Positions 13,830 to 14,604 of a stretch of DNA of 14,604 bases are shown piece after piece (positions within the stretch are counted from its first letter, which is position 1; every line of letters begins with the position of its first letter). Where the stretch lies: positions 1 to 14,604 of the forward strand of contig DAOWJX010000308.1 of NCBI GenBank assembly GCA_030640155.1. The letters are read 5' to 3'. The notes under the pieces are model-generated. The model worked only from the letters and a program-made list of their open reading frames with translations, searched no databases and was not told where the DNA came from. The position numbers were made by a program, and so were the translations under genes. The DNA is from Candidatus Aegiribacteria sp. (GTDB taxonomy: Bacteria > Fermentibacterota > Fermentibacteria > Fermentibacterales > JCC-6).

Positions 13830-14604
13830 ATGTCAGACAGTTTCAGAGCACAGATTCGTCAGGGCATACCGGATTCAATACCAGAGACACAACCGGATCT
13901 TGTAGGAGTTGACCATGCCCCCGCAAGACCGAACATACTCAATCCGACAGAGAAGAAACTCGCGTTGAAGAACGCCCTTCGATACTTCCGCAAAAAGTGG
14001 CACGCTCGACTGGCTCCGGAATTCGCGGGAGAACTGGAGGATGACGGCAGAATCTATATGCGAAGATTCCGCCCCTCATACGAAATGAAAGCCCGTTCCA
14101 TAAGTGATTATCCCGCGAAGACACATCAGGCCGCCGCTATCATGCTGATGATACAGAACAATCTTGATATCGCTGTGGCTCAGTATCCCCAGGAACTTAT
14201 CACATACGGCGGTAATGGAACGGTATTTCAGAACTGGGCTCAATATCTTCTTACGATGAAATACCTTTCCGAAATGACTGAAAACCAGACCCTTGTACTA
14301 AATTCCGGACACCCCCTGGGGCTTTTCCCCTCCCATCCGGACGCGCCAAGAGTTGTTATCTCGAACGGCATGGTTATTCCCAACTACAGCTCAAGGACGG
14401 ATTACGACAGAATGGCTGCTCTGGGAGTAACAATGTACGGACAGATGACAGCCGGGAGCTTCATGTACATAGGCCCCCAGGGAATCGTCCATGGAACGAC
14501 CATCACGCTTCTGAACGCAGGTAGAAAATATCTCCGTCTAACCCCTGATGAAAACCTTGCCGGTAAACTGTTCGTTACATCAGGCCTGGGAGGAATGAGC
14601 GGCG
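13830..14604 (+). CDS. hutU: Urocanate hydratase, long type (partial, 3' end outside the window)
   Basis: The first 258 residues of urocanase, the NAD-dependent enzyme converting urocanate to imidazolonepropionate in histidine degradation. Conserved blocks include ALRYFRKKWHARLAPEFAGEL, PQELITYGGNGTVFQNWAQY, SGHPLGLFPSHPDAPRVVIS, NGMVIPNYSSRTDYDRMAAL, GVTMYGQMTAGSFMYIGPQG with IVHGT following, and FVTSGLGGMSG at the window edge (NAD-binding region). The N-terminal extension (VDHAPARPNILNPTEKKLAL) and the general wording of the motifs resemble the roughly 676-aa vertebrate-type urocanase more than the roughly 555-aa HutU of Pseudomonas or Bacillus. Only the first part is seen, so total length is not known. 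The start is ATG 13830 with AGGAGG at 13819-13824. It is divergent from the M14 peptidase. Confidence 0.97.
   Translation, partial: MSDSFRAQIRQGIPDSIPETQPDLVGVDHAPARPNILNPTEKKLALKNALRYFRKKWHARLAPEFAGELEDDGRIYMRRFRPSYEMKARSISDYPAKTHQAAAIMLMIQNNLDIAVAQYPQELITYGGNGTVFQNWAQYLLTMKYLSEMTENQTLVLNSGHPLGLFPSHPDAPRVVISNGMVIPNYSSRTDYDRMAALGVTMYGQMTAGSFMYIGPQGIVHGTTITLLNAGRKYLRLTPDENLAGKLFVTSGLGGMSG

Overview
The window is 14.6 kb of a bacterial chromosome, mostly ordinary housekeeping genes around one less familiar gene block. The organism is probably a Gram-negative anaerobe-like heterotroph of the FCB group or a related candidate phylum (Fermentibacteria/Aegiribacteria, Eisenbacteria and Cloacimonadota are the kinds of lineage I have in mind). 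This rests on the C-terminal sorting-type domain of the secreted peptidase (a Por/type IX-like Ig fold), Sec signal peptides, frequent GTG/TTG starts and tight operons. It is an inference and not a firm assignment.

Layout, left to right. Positions 1-209 are AT-rich, with a sigma70-like promoter and a 24-codon ORF of unknown meaning. A secreted acidic repeat protein lies at 210-974 (minus), followed by peptidase T (pepT, 1162-2382, minus). Divergent from pepT is the aspartate transcarbamoylase operon pyrB-pyrI (2501-3882, plus). A 160-bp MITE-like element with 22-bp terminal inverted repeats and a 6-bp target duplication sits exactly at the pyrI stop codon (3885-4044), between convergent pyrI and queH. 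The minus-strand operon yebC-ruvC-ruvA-ruvB-queH (transcribed from 7458 down to 4070) encodes a YebC/PmpR regulator, the Holliday-junction resolvase and branch-migration complex, and epoxyqueuosine reductase. These genes abut or overlap by 4 nt.

A second minus-strand block (13735 down to 7552) has five genes. It encodes a secreted M14 zinc carboxypeptidase with a C-terminal sorting domain, a PAS-histidine kinase-receiver hybrid with unusual active sites, and three consecutive zinc-ribbon proteins, two of them with paired C-terminal membrane helices. The first four genes overlap or nearly touch, so they are probably translationally coupled. The three zinc-ribbon proteins share a duplicated P-aromatic-aromatic module and look like diverged paralogues. 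This block is the best candidate for something undescribed. Divergent from it, across a 94-bp gap holding a 13+13-nt inverted repeat, starts urocanate hydratase (hutU, 13830 to beyond the window end), which is of the long vertebrate-like type.

Functional themes are peptide and amino-acid use (PepT, M14 carboxypeptidase, HutU), pyrimidine synthesis (PyrBI), recombination repair (RuvABC) and tRNA queuosine modification (QueH). No rRNA, tRNA or CRISPR array was seen.
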